A stretch of DNA of 64,000 nt from Himantopus leucocephalus (lineage: Eukaryota; Chordata; Aves; Charadriiformes; Recurvirostridae). The notes beneath the pieces are model-generated. The model saw nothing but the letters and a program-made list of their open reading frames with translations. It was not told where the DNA came from and searched no databases. The translations under genes and the position numbers were made by a program. The stretch is taken from NCBI GenBank assembly GCA_003993805.1, contig RSEF01000001.1, positions 94,077,642 through 94,141,641 on the forward strand, in the 5' to 3' direction. Below are positions 12,062 to 24,500 of this stretch, piece by piece; within the stretch, counting starts at the first letter, position 1, and each line of letters starts with the position of its first letter.

Positions 12062-14964
12062 TCACAAATTGTGCATGGGGGGTGTGAGTCATTCCCAGTG
12101 GCATTGAGACAGGAAGGCAAACTTGGAAGGGAGTCTCTTGGATCAGTTTCCTCATGAGAGCAGCTGTAAGGTGGAATCCCACCCTCAGGCATCTGGGAAG
12201 GTTTCCAGGTCATCTTCTGACCCTTCAATGAGCATGCCCCTTCACTTTGAGGAGTTCTCTGTTTCTTATATCCACCCCAAACGTTTGTTTTTCACAAACC
12301 AGGGCAGGAAATGCTCTTAGTCTTGGTTTTGGTTTGGGGTTTTTCTTCTTTTGAAAAAATACTCTTGACTGTAGCCTCCTTTTCCATTATTAAGGCTTCT
12401 GAACTTTACCTTGGCTCATGAATGGACCATTTTGTCTGTATTTCCTCCTCTACATAAGTTCAGACAGGGGGCACACAGAAACCAGTCTTTCAGAGTGACT
12501 TTTATTTTGACTTAATAAGCAACACAGAAGAAAATGATAGTAATAAAAAAAACCCCACCCTAACATGAAAAAAAGAGAAACCCCTGTATCTCCTTCAAGT
12601 CTGGAACAAGTGAGCCCTCTTACCACCTGTAACTAGGGAAAAAACAGCAGGTCCCTGCTAAACTCAGGGGAAAGTCCCCACACCCACATGCCGCTGCCAC
12701 CTCGGTTCATTTGAGTCCAGGAGCCTTTTCCTTCCTTTTCCCTGTGGGTTTTGTGCCTCAGCTCAGCAGTCGTGCTCCTCTGCTGTTTCCCAGCCCTGTC
12801 CCGGAGTTTTCCTACAGAGCAAGACCAGCTGGCTTTTCTCCTGACTCTCAAAGAGGGCCCACATACACTCTTAGGGAAGCCCTCCAGTCGGGGCTGTGAG
12901 TAAGGGAAAAGCCTGGGGAAGTATGAACAGATAGTGTTTTATTCTCATGGTGGTGATCAGCTGTCTTGGCTTCCTCGTTCCTGCAGAGCACCCCATATCC
13001 TAGGGCAGAGGAAGAGCATGCCATCAACCATTTTTCACGTCAACAGTGTGCAGGTGGTGAAGAGGCCACCACAAGAGTTCTTCCCCTGTCAGAGCCTTGC
13101 TGTGAAAAACATGTACCTCACTTCCAGCCAGATTTTGGGTTTAATTTCGAGCCACTGGTCATCCTTCTGCTCCTCTGCTGGAGAAGAGAACCTGCCTCTA
13201 TTTCACATCTTCTCCTCACGGGGAGAAGATATCAAAGATTGTGAATGTAGGAGAGTAAAAATGGCTGTACCAATGGTCTCTCTAGCCTATTCCTCTGCTA
13301 TGGCTGACACACGATCCCTAAGGAAAGACACTGAGAGACAGAGCATTGTATAGAAGCTTCCTGTACACAAGAGCTAAGGACATCCCGAGCTGGCACGCAT
13401 ACCCAGGCCATCAAATTCAAAAGCCAGTGAGGAATTGATCCTTCACAAATTACCCAATTTATACTCCTGGTCTCCACAACATCCTCTAACAATAATTCTG
13501 CCATCTTTGTGACACATAAAATGAATTTCCTTTTGTTTGCAGTAAAATTGCTGCCTGAGCTCACCACTGTTTCCTTCGGATTAAGTAAAATACATCAAAC
13601 ACCTCAAGTTCTGTACATTCAAAAGCAAGATCTCCAGGCCCCAAGTCAGTTTTTTTGTACCACTCTTCTAAATCCTTTCCCATTTTCCACATCCTCTCTT
13701 GAATCATGGAAACGTTCCAGTAACTTGTGCTGTAAACAGAGGTAACACAATCTGTTCGCTCTTTGAGATCCCATTTTATACAGCATGCTCTCATGTATCT
13801 CACTCCCTGGAGTCTTTTCTTCCCAGGATACTGTATTCTGTTCTGGAAGTGTGATCCACATACTTTGTTCCTCAACATATAACCTTATGTTTTAATTCTA
13901 AGTGTGATTTTACCAGGGGTCTTAGAAGGCAGTCGCTTCCCATTAACCTTGCCAAATATGAAGTGTGCACCATGCCAGGAGAGACAGTCACACCCGCAGA
14001 GCTGTGAAGCCCTCCTAACCACATTTTGGCAGTGTAAGACACCCATGGACATCAGAAAGCAGTTGGATGTCGAACAAATCATGTGGCAGCCTAGCACTGG
14101 AAGCTCACGGAGTCTGAATTTCTAGGATGCTTTCATCTCATCAGCAAAGGCTCTGAAGTATTTACACAGGACACAAAAGCGTTAGCTACTTTGTCTTCTC
14201 AGGCACACTGTACAGCTAGAGAGGGTCCTTTGGTCTTTTGTGGCTTTTTGAGAAAAACCTGTCAGAGAAGCCTGTTACAGAGGAAAGAACGCTGCTCAGC
14301 ATGGCCTGTTTTCCTCCTGGAGAACGGGACCTGACATCTGCAAACAGAAACTTCTTAAAACCAGGAAAAATTATAAGCAGCAATAAACCAAAAAAAAAAA
14401 AAAAAAAAAAGCTTAAAATCATGTTTTCCCTGTGTGGTCTTAATTGCACCCCAGTGACCAACTCCTGGCAGAACTTCCTAATACTTAACTTATTGGATCT
14501 CCATCTTGGGAACACAGATCTCTCCCAGCCCTCACTGTGACACAGGAGGTCCGAACCCTTCTTGGGAATTTTAAAGCCCCTTTACACAGAGGTATAGTTC
14601 CATCTCTTTGGTCCCAGCCTCCTTCAAGGGTAAATAAGAGTCATCCCTTACACCAACAAAATCTCTCGTAGGTGCCATAATGATAGACAGCCATCTTCCG
14701 GCGTGGTGAGAGTAGGGGCACCTCCAGAACCAGCGTCGTCTCTTTGCAGTGCTGAAGTCTGGCCAAATGCTGGGCTTCATCAGCAAGAACATAGCAAGCA
14801 GTGATTAATCCCGTCTTCATGGCACGTGAAAAGCCACATCTGCAACACGGTGGGATGTTGGCACACTGGAGCACGTCCAGCAAAAGCCCCTAAGATGGCT
14901 GTGGAGGGGAGGACACGACACATGACAAGGGGCGTTTGTTCAGTCTGAAGAAGAAGGGGGAGCT

Positions 14965-15306
14965 AACTGCTGTCTGCTACAGCCCAAAGGGAGTTAGAGA
15001 GAAGATACAGCCAGACTGCTCTCACAGGGGTACAGAGAAAAGGCACGAGGCAAGGAGCACAGGCTGCAACAAATGAACTTCTTATGGGACACAAGGAAAA
15101 GCCTCTCCCGTGAGGGTGTTTCAGCAGTGGAACAGGTTTTTGGAGAGGCTGGAGAATGTCCATGATCGGAGGTGTTCAGGATTTGCCTGGGCCAGGTCCT
15201 GAGCAACCCAATCTAGTTTGGGAGTCACTCTGCTGGGAGCAGGGGGATAGAGTTGGAGACCCCAGAGGTCCCTGCCCACATGAATCTTCCTGTGATGCTG
15301 TGACTA
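14965..15306 (+). mobile_element. CR1 LINE 3' fragment
   Basis: About 340 bp matches the remembered CR1 3' consensus in order: the AGCAGTGGAACAGGTTTTTG stretch, a GGAGGTGTTCAGGATTTGCC stretch, then CCCAGAGGTCCCTGCCC and a decayed TCTTCCTGTGATGCTGTGA end. It is in sense orientation, 5'-truncated as most CR1 copies are, with no intact ORF. Confidence 0.85.
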
Positions 15307-18300
15307 GCAAGGGGGTTTATTTGATTTTGTGTTTTTTCTTAGTGGGGCAGTAGAAACTATCTTACAAAAACGATGCAGGCTGCTACCTGCCATGAGGTGC
15401 CAAATGGAGAAGAAACTGAAAAAACAGTTCAGCTGCCACCACACTCTGAATTTCAGTCTGTCGCACAATCATGTTAATCCAGCATAAATGCGTAGTGTTG
15501 CAGAAAGGGGCAATCCCATCTTCCCTTTCATCTCTCCTGCTGCCTCTCTTTTGTCAACACTGGTGGGCACCAGAGAATTGATCCAGCTGAAAACTAAACT
15601 ATAAAGAAATAAATCCCTTTTGATTTACAATGAACCCTTTCAGTTTAAAAATGCACCATCTCCCTCCCTAGCAATTTTCGTTCAAAGCAAAGTGGTTGGG
15701 GATCACCAAATCAGAGACTTTATTTTCTTCAGGAGTATTCTGGAGCACTGCTGTCCCCTTCCTTGCTGTGCCATTGCCCACATGAACCTTCCCAGGCATT
15801 GTATTCTTCTCCAAATGTTTTCTCATAGCATCACATGCTCCTTTAGTTATTCTCAACTGTTTTATATCTAGATTTCCCACTAAGAAGGAAATAACCTACT
15901 CTTTATTAATAAGTATTTGCCTGTAGCCTCCGGAGCTCCAGTGTACCATAAGCTACAGGCTCATGTTCTCTTGCCATGACGCACCGTGAAAGCACAGCAC
16001 ATGGACCAGATCTACTTTTTCACAGCTCCTCAGGACACATGCGACTAAGCCTAGAGCCAGACCCCTCCGTGCCCTGTGCAATGCTCATCCCCCAGCATCT
16101 GAAACATGTCCAAGGTGCCGCCTCTGTGTCAGCGAGATCCACGCTGCTGCCAAGAGTAAGACATAGAGAGGATTTGAGCCCCATGAACAGAAGGCACATC
16201 CTTCTGTGGCAGTGTATCTTTGAGGGGATACTTGCCGTAGCGTCAGTTGAGAGTAACAGCAGCAGCAGGCATCGGAGCCTGGCATGTCTGGGTTAGCCTG
16301 TTTCTCTCTTGGCACCCAGGAGACCATCGATATTCCCCTAGATCAGCTGCTGGAAGGTCTCACATCTGCAGACACAACCCACATCTCTTCTGGAGATCCC
16401 CCAGGCCAAAACAGCTCTCAGGAAAGGCAGTCATACAGTCTCCCTGCAAAACTGGCAAGAGACTGGAAAACCGAAGAGGCCACACCTAGGAAGGCGCTTG
16501 TGTGTAATCCATTGGGGGAATCCGGGTGCCTTGGTTTCACTACTTGTCCATCATCATCCTCCCAGCCTGTCCTGACACCACTCTTACCACCAGCCTTGGT
16601 GCTGACAGCTCTTTCAGAGGTCTTGTTTGCTGGCCACTTCTGCCAGTGCTCACCCGCTTTCTGGACTACCCTTGATGTCCAGAAGTTTTCTGTTATCCAG
16701 TTCCACTGTTGGCACTGGAGCTTCCAGCCCTCCAGGGCCCAGGGACCCTGCAGATGGTCAGACCCTCTCTGTCCTGCAACCCTTGGGAGAACCGACCACA
16801 TTTTGGGAGACCCGCTCTCAGACCAATGTTCAGCTCCTATCAGAGCACTCCTCAGCTCCTTTCAGCCCATGCTTGAGTCAAGGGAACCTTTTAGGACTGT
16901 TCTGCTACTGCTCCAGTCACTCAGTGGTATGCAGCACATTGGATCAGTGCCTGACTCCTTCACCTCAGTTTCATACCACTGTAACTGAGAGCTCTCTCCT
17001 CACAGCTGGCACGTTTCTCCCATCCCTTGCATGCATTGGGGTCCTGGGTACCTCTTTGCTCTTGAGAAAACTCACTGCAGCCCTGGGATGTTTGGGAGGC
17101 TATCGCATATTTTTCCATTGAACTAAAAGCATGGTGTGAACACTGCCGTGGGAAGTGAATCAAAATGTAACCTAGCTTGCTGCATGGATTTGTGTAGCTG
17201 ATCGACCTCACCCTCTCTGTTGCAAAACACAGAGGCTGTGGCATCAAAGACATCCTGCAGCATCAAAGACGTTGCTTAACTAGGTATTGGCCAAGGTACC
17301 AATATCCATCACTGTCTCCACAGGTAGTTGTGGATGTCCAAAGAGGGTCCTGCAGCATCCCATCTCTTCCACAGGAAGGATCTGGAGGCCTTGTGAAGGA
17401 GTACAGTTACACACTTCTCTACAGCTAATGCTGGCCAGATACAAGATAATAGCTGTGAAATATGCCCATGAACGCTGCAGATCCTCCTCGGTGATTAAAT
17501 CACTGGGTTTTTTTTTACCAGAAATGCAGCCCACAGCTTCAGTTAGCACCCTCCAGTGTTGTTCCTGACTTTCTAATTCAGGTTTCTCTGGGATATTCAG
17601 CTATCTGCTGAGGATTGTCACACAAAGGACGCTCACCATTTAACACTGTAAAGAAAGAGGCAGCAGATTTGTCCAAAGAATCCATAAAGCTATGCTTTCC
17701 TAAAGGTGTTCCCATGGGATTCTGGGAAGCAGGCCACCACTAGACTCTCCTCAGCTCCACATCAGAGGGCTGTGGTGACCCAGGCACTGCCCATTCAGCA
17801 AATCCACTAAAAAGGACCTTTTCAAAAGTAAAGAGCCTCCCAGTAAATATCAGGAAGCCAGCCAGTCTTCCTTCTTTTAGCACTTCTGCAGAGGCACATT
17901 TTGGTTTTGCTAAGATCTACTGGGAGATGTGAACTTTCCCTTTTCTAATCCTCTTCTCCTCAGCCCTTTTTAGGATCTGTCTCCTCAGATAAATGGGTCC
18001 CTCCTCCGATGTGCCAGGTACCCTGGCCCTGGGAAGACAACATGCTACTTCCAGGTATCACAGAGGGACAGAACGGTGAAGCGACTGCTTTCTCCCATGA
18101 GAAAGGAAGCACGTTTGGTACCCACCTTGGACTTAGAGAAGCTGAGCAATTTTGTATGGGTCTCAGGGATGATGCCTTGGTAGAAATCATCATGACCATT
18201 TGTGGGGGAAGAGTGGTTTGCATCCCTCTACCTCAGGGGTACTTATTTTGACACATTTCAGCATTGTGCATCTCACACAAAGCCTGCTAAGCCGTGAGCA

Positions 18301-21300
18301 CCGGCTCTTTCTCATTCAGGATTCTGCTGCTTGGCCCCTCCACAGGCACAAGGTGTTGACTTGGGAACCACCGTGTCTGTCCTGAGCACCCGGAGAAGGG
18401 CAGCTCCGTTACTTCCCCCGCCGGAGATGAGCTTAACTCTCTTTTAGCTCCCTGAGCTTCCCAGTCAGTGCCAGAAGTCTCACAGTTAATCACACTCACA
18501 CCCCTGGAAATGCCGTTGCCTGTCCAGGAGCCTGTCGAGTACCAACCTGCCCAGCAGCCTTTGCTCACCCTACGTCCCCTGCAAAACCTTCCCTGCTGTC
18601 TCCCCAGGCGTGGCTTTCTGTTTACAGTCCCTTGCCACAAAGTTATTAGTTATCTTTTATTAGTAAGTAACTTCTTTTTGCTCGTTATGTTTGTTTTAGC
18701 TCTGGGCAAACAGCAATCAGGACATTTTAATTGAGGTCCTTTTCATGAGCACCCTATCTCAGGAACACCCAGACCAGCTGATCTCAAGTTGCACAGCTGA
18801 TAACCCAGTCTTCCAGTCACAGGGCAATTTCTTAGGTCAGCTGAAGTCTGCAGACAAATTATAGAGCACCTCAGAAAGTCAGCACGAAGCAGAAGCTTAT
18901 GACTAGCTTCAGACTTGATGCTGCAAGGACCAAAACATGAAAGCGGAATCTCTTAGAGAAAAACATGGTATCACAGAAATCTGGAAACGCAACGGAAATT
19001 CCTTCAGCAAGACTAACTCAATGACACTGCAGAATAGCGTTTTCTATTCCTATTTTTCTTGGTAAGTGTAGTTTGCACCCGTAAGACACGCCAAGAGAGA
19101 CAAGAAAAGCAACGTGTTAATGTCGTGTGTGAGGTGACAGCTGCGGGTAGGGCTGGAACCTGGCTGAAGTTAGTTAATGCCTCACATGAACAAAGGAGTA
19201 TTTAGTGAGCTGGGCTTCTTCTGTACCCTGTCCTGGGCTACTCCCATTGCAGCCTGCCCCTCGTTCCCCATGGCTCTGCCAGATCCCCACACGTCCCTGG
19301 CAGCCCCTCTGCCCGGGGGACCCACGCAGGCAGTTCTGAGAAGATGCCCTTGTGCTGATCTTGCTCCGGTCACTGTTATTTCTGCGGTGGGGTCCTGTTC
19401 TGGGAGATGACGAAAATGGCATTCAAGGGAGTCAGCATTTAAAATGGGTCGTTAGAGAGAGACGTCACAGGTGTCTTTGCTAAAGATAGCCTGGTGCTGA
19501 GTAAAACAGTGCCTCCAAACCCTTCATTTCACAACATGCTCACTCAGCATAATAACCCCTCGGCCCCAAACGCCCCCCCGGTGCCAGACAGCTCCTGTCA
19601 CTTTCCTGGGCTCTCCATCAGTCCCTCCTGACTGCCTCTTGGGAGGCGGCAGCAGGATGGGAATATGTCTCTCTCCTTTGCCGGTCCTTACAAGAAAGAA
19701 AACTGAGCACGGGCTCAGTTAAGGGTGGTTTTGGGGACCGGAGGGGAATAGTGCCAGGGTGCTGAGGCTAAGAGTGCAGAGCGGGTCGGGGTGGAGAGGG
19801 AGAGCAGTGAGCTCAGTTTGTCCTCCAGGCGAAGTCAGGGGAGGGGGAGCAGACGACACCAGGCTGCGGAGCTGTAAGTGTCTCCCCACCATGGTTCCAT
19901 CTCCCTTCTCTCTCTCTCATGTTCACCCACACACTCACACCATTCTCGCGCTGCTGATTCAGGGGAAAGAGAGGTTGATGCTTTCTTGGACTGGGCACCA
20001 CAAACTGTTTTTCTTGAACAGTAGGAAAAAACACCTCCCGCCAACGGTCACAAGTTCTCCCCCATCTTTTCTCCTCTCTTCCTCTCTCATGCGATCCCAT
20101 GGGCTGTGTAACACAGAGGACATGAAGGACCAATACAAAGCAGTCGCCTGGGGACATCGAGGTGCACAAGGTTGCACCAGGTTCCCATACAGCGATCCCG
20201 CTCCTCAGGAGGCTGATGAGCCACGTGTGATAAAAGAGACGAGAGCCATTACCACAACAGGGAGCTGCTGAAGTGAGGTGTACCACTTGCTCTCTTTTAT
20301 CCTCCACCTTCAGTACCCAGCTGAGGAAAACTAGAGAGCGAGCAAGGATCCTTCCACAGCGAAGGAGCGGCCGCTCTGACTCACCTCCCTTCCCTCATCC
20401 CCAGGAAAAGCCCCAGCCCAGCTCACAGGGGACAGGCTGCTGAGGGGCTCGGGTGTCTGACACCCATCACAAAGGGCTGATTAAGTCTGAAAGAGTCAGA
20501 GCCAGTGGGTTGCTGGAAAGTGTGAGCCACAACAGTGGGGGTTCTCTGAGGCAAAAGGGGCCCCAGGATGAGGCACACAGATGGAAACGTATTGCCCTAT
20601 GCAAAGCTCAGCAGCTACACAGGAGCTAAGATGAGCCCCCTCAGCGCACCAGCTCAGGTGGGTTTTCCCCAGCGCGGCTGGAAGAGGAGGGTCCCTTCCT
20701 CACACCTCTCGCAGTGCCACAGCGTGCAGCCCCTCTTCTCAGTGCTGGTTGCTTATCCGGGATGCTCCTCTCCGACTCCTCAGACCACCTCAGCTTTGTC
20801 CCACATTGCCCCTGGGCTCTGGGTTGATGGGTTACATGTGCCCTGGTTGGAGCTCACCATAGACCCGTTCCTGCCTGTGAACTGGCCAATGAGAAAAAGC
20901 AAAAAAATCAGCACATTTGAAGGATTAAAGAAGGAAAAAAAAAAAGAAAAACATAAACAACAACAACAAAAAAGAACAGAAGTAAAAAGACCAACATGAT
21001 CTCAAAAGCCCTGAAACAATTAGAGAGAAGCTTTAAGAGGCGGAAAGATGAAACCAAAAAAGGTAAGAGATGAAAGAAAAACATGAAGGGCACTTGCTGG
21101 GAAGTGTCTTCTACGCTTTTTCCACTGTCTATGTAGAAGCGAAACTTGTAAGAAAAACAACAGCGACCCAAAGAATTTCCACTAAAAGATGCTTAGAGCA
21201 GTGTCTCTGGTCCCTCCCTCCTTTCTCTCACTGGCTTCAACTCTGCCTTCACGTGCCTCAGACTTATACTGGTTTCTTGGTCGTGACGCATATTCTTAGT

Positions 21301-21533
21301 GATATGAGGAAATTAGCTGCCCACCTGCAATATAAGGGCATCTAGGGAAACACTTTGATCAGAGAGAGAGAGACGGCACGAGAGCAAGCACGTCCAGCTG
21401 ACAGCCCCCCTTGGTTCATCCACCCACGCTAAGAGCTTCTTTGCCCATGCCTCATTTCTGCTGATCTCTTAAAGCTTCTGACCTGATCAAGCACGGACCT
21501 GAGTGGGAAGACGCAGCCCCTCGCCTCTCCTGG

Positions 21534-21545
21534 ATGCCACCATGA
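21534..21545 (+). promoter_or_regulatory. LAG3: Start-stop overlapping uORF before LAG3
   Basis: ATGCCACCATGA is a three-codon upstream ORF (Met-Pro-Pro-stop). Its TGA stop at 21543-21545 overlaps the LAG3 start ATG at 21542-21544. The upstream ATG has a weak context (T at -3), whereas the LAG3 ATG sits in GCCACCATGA, an excellent Kozak match. The overlap is seen directly; an effect on LAG3 translation is inferred. Confidence 0.7.
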
Positions 21546-24500
21546 GGCCGGTGTCCCTGGTGCTGTTCCTCACCTTCACTCTGCTGGCTTTCAATGGTAA
21601 GAGGGGCTGAACGTATCAGGGAGGGCAGAGTAGTTCAGCCATCTCAGTCTGGGTGTTATGTGGTCCCTGACAGGTCTGGAAAGGAGAATTTGTGCCCTTC
21701 TAACCCCACCAAAATTGGCCAGGTATTGCCCTCTGCTCCATGAGTCCCACCCTTTGCTCAGCTCTCCATCTCCTTACAGCTGGCCACATACTACCAGGAG
21801 TAGCAGAGGGGGAACGCAGGGAGCAGAAAGTATGGGCCAGAGTGGGGAGTTCAGCCGTCCTGCCTTGCCACCTGAGCCGCAGGATGCGGAAGAGCTGGAA
21901 GCAAGTGCCTGACAAGACGTCCGTGCTGTGGAAGCGGCATGGGGGAAGGTACGCCAGGGACAAGTCACATCCGTGTCCCTGTTGGGACCGGGGAGGGTGG
22001 GAGACATTTTGAGTCCCCCTTTCTCCTTCCCCATATTCCCTTCTTCCTGCCCCCCATCCTTTGATCTTGCCTTTTTCTCTGGCGCGAGCCGCTTACTTGT
22101 CCCGCTCCCAGTGCCCACCAGGAGCCACACATGGTGCTGGAGGTGGGGTACTCCGGTCTCCGGAAGACGGCACTGCCCATGAGGCCCCGGGTGTCCATCC
22201 AGGACTCTGCCTTACGCAATGGCAATTTCTCCCTGCACATCAACCCGGTCCGGAGCGAGGACGCCGGGCTGTATGAGGCACAAGTGGCACACGATACGAA
22301 GGTCCAGAGCTGCCAGGTGGAGCTGGGGGTAATTACAGGTAGGAGAAGATGGAGAACATTGAATTTAGGTCCCGGGAGGTTGTAAGGGTGGGACAGGGTG
22401 GGGATGCTGTGTTTGTCAGGGCAGGTTAGAGTATAGGCAGCAGCCTCCCGAAAGCACACGGTTTCCTGCTGTCTGCTCTCAGCTCTGGAGAGAGGGTTGC
22501 CCAAGGGACAAAGCTGGACAGGAGGGGCACAAAGGGATGCTCTGGTGGTGCCTGTGCGATCATAGCTTCCCCTGACTCCACCCTCCCCCCCCCGCCATTT
22601 CTTTTTCTCGCAGTAACCCTCAGTCCATCCGGCCCCGTGGTAGAAAATGAACCACTCTTGTTGAGCTGCAACTCTAGCCACCGGGCCAGCCTTGTGGAGA
22701 CATGCTGGTTCCACAATGGGCGCCTGGTGCCCACCTCCGGGACCTCCTGCTCCTCGCATGGGGCTCTCTCCATCCTCCGGCCAGCCATGAGTGATGCAGG
22801 CTCCTGGCGCTGCCAGCTCAGATACTCCGATAACGAGATCATTTCTGCCACGTACAACCTGCAAATTCTAGGTGAGCTTAGTCTCTGCATTGCTACTCCA
22901 GCATCCCCAGATTGCTCCCTTTTATGTGACTAATCAACCCCTGTGGCTCCAGCTTCCCAGCTCCCACCCTGTCCTCACTTTCCAGGCCAGTCACCTCCCT
23001 GCGGAGCTCTTTCCAGGCACCACCCCACATTGTCCTCTCTCTTTGGCTCAGGTTTTGATGGCCCAACCAACCCTGTGGTCTATGCTGAAGCTGGTTCTGC
23101 AGTTGATCTACCGTGCACCTTGAGCTACCTTCCCAGTGCCTTTGGGATCAACATGGTGACAGCCCGCTGGAGCCGCCTTGCAGGAGGACACTTGCAAGAC
23201 TGGGGCATCCCCCAGAATTCAAGCAGCAGAAGCTTCCCGCTTCATCTCCCTGCAGTGGGACCAGGTGATGCAGGGCAGTACCACTGTGCTGTCTCTGTCG
23301 GCAGCAAGTCAATCAGCAGGGACGTGACCTTGGCAGTGGTTACAGGTGAGAGGAGAGACAGGGAGATGCATCACCCCTCTGGTGTCCCCCACCACTTGCA
23401 GACTCTGCTGAAAGCAGGGGTTATCTTGGGTAATCTGATTATTCTTCTTAAGACTGTGGAAGACAAAGAAAATACATTAGAGGAAGTAATAAAGGAGGGG
23501 TGTATAAGAAGAAGGAGGGATGGGGAAGAGATGTGGACATGCCTGCAGTCTTTCCTGAGGATAGTCTTTTTCCTTTGCTGCAGTCACCCCGAGCATCCAA
23601 GGACCGGTTTCTGAGGGGTCTCGCTTGCTGCTCATCTGCAGCCTCACACACCGCCGGGGACATGAACGTTTCCAATGGAAGCACCTCGAAGCAGCCCCCA
23701 CTAACAGCAAGCCGGCTGTGGCCATCTCCCGTAACCTGGAGGGCCACAGGTCCCAGACAGGTCCTAACTTGGAAATACCCCAAGTGTCACAAAAGGATAT
23801 GGGCACATGGGAATGTAGTGTATATGGCCCAGAAGGCAGACTGGTAGCAGTGCAGTATGAGCTGCAGATCACAGGTACTGTCCCCCATGGATCTGTAACC
23901 GATTCCTTCTTCTTGCCCTGTTCAATGTCCCGGTGCCCTTTCCTCTCTCAGCCTCACCCCTTCCGTCTCCCCTTTGATCACTTAGATCCCGTCTTTTTGT
24001 CATCCTGTCTTAGCTCTCACCAGTTCCTCCTGTTTCACCTTCCAGTTCCCTGCACCATTTTCCAGTTTGCCTCTCTTGTGCAGTCCCAGCCTTGCCCCAG
24101 AGTAAAACCAACCTTCCCCTCCTTCCTAACTGTTGTTCCTCCTCACAGGTGCCCAGATCTCCAGCCCTCCCACCATCTTCAGTGGGCAGGTTACTTTTGG
24201 GCTCACGCTCACCCTCTTCCTCCTGCTTACGGTCTGTGTTCTGGCTCTGGCCCTACAAAAAAGGGTAAGTATCCATCACCCCATTTCTGTTAGATTTCCT
24301 GTACAACACCCCTTATTTGACCTTCCCCTGGGTACCCTAGAGACAGCAGTGAAATGTCTCAGGGACACAGCAGCCAGAGGAAGAATGGGGCTTGGGCAGC
24401 CTGATGAGGGTGTCAGGCACACATAGTGAAAGCTGTGTCCTGGGCATCGGCAGGTCTGGCTAACCGTGGCATACGTCTGGGGGCAGGTCAGACGCTTTGG

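Larger units (their letters stand above)
4391..21533. other. PTMS-LAG3 intergenic region
   Basis: No gene with recognisable protein domains or a consistent exon chain was seen over about 17 kb. It holds two plus-oriented CR1 fragments (near 7.8 and 15.1 kb), a 22-bp tandem duplication (12018-12061), a run of 21 A (14390-14410) and AT- and T-rich simple sequence. Open frames are short or overlap one another in several frames (4993-5751 and 16284-17121 are the longest) and show no family resemblance. The last 500 bp must contain the LAG3 promoter and 5' UTR; a GA repeat lies at 21360-21373, but no clear TATA box was found. Confidence 0.6.

Noticed and set aside
14382..14410. AATAAA followed by 21 A, like the tail of a retrocopied mRNA
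   Set aside because: The signal is only two bases from the A run, too close for a real cleavage site, and no gene-like sequence precedes it.
22112..22121. Alternative LAG3 exon 3 acceptor ending at 22121 (CACCAG)
   Set aside because: Exon 2 ends with two bases of a codon; this acceptor would shift the frame, whereas the one at 22111 fits.
21965..22864. 299-residue minus-strand frame
   Set aside because: It is the antisense shadow of LAG3 exons 3 and 4 and the introns between, whose sense frame has matching splice phases and Ig motifs.
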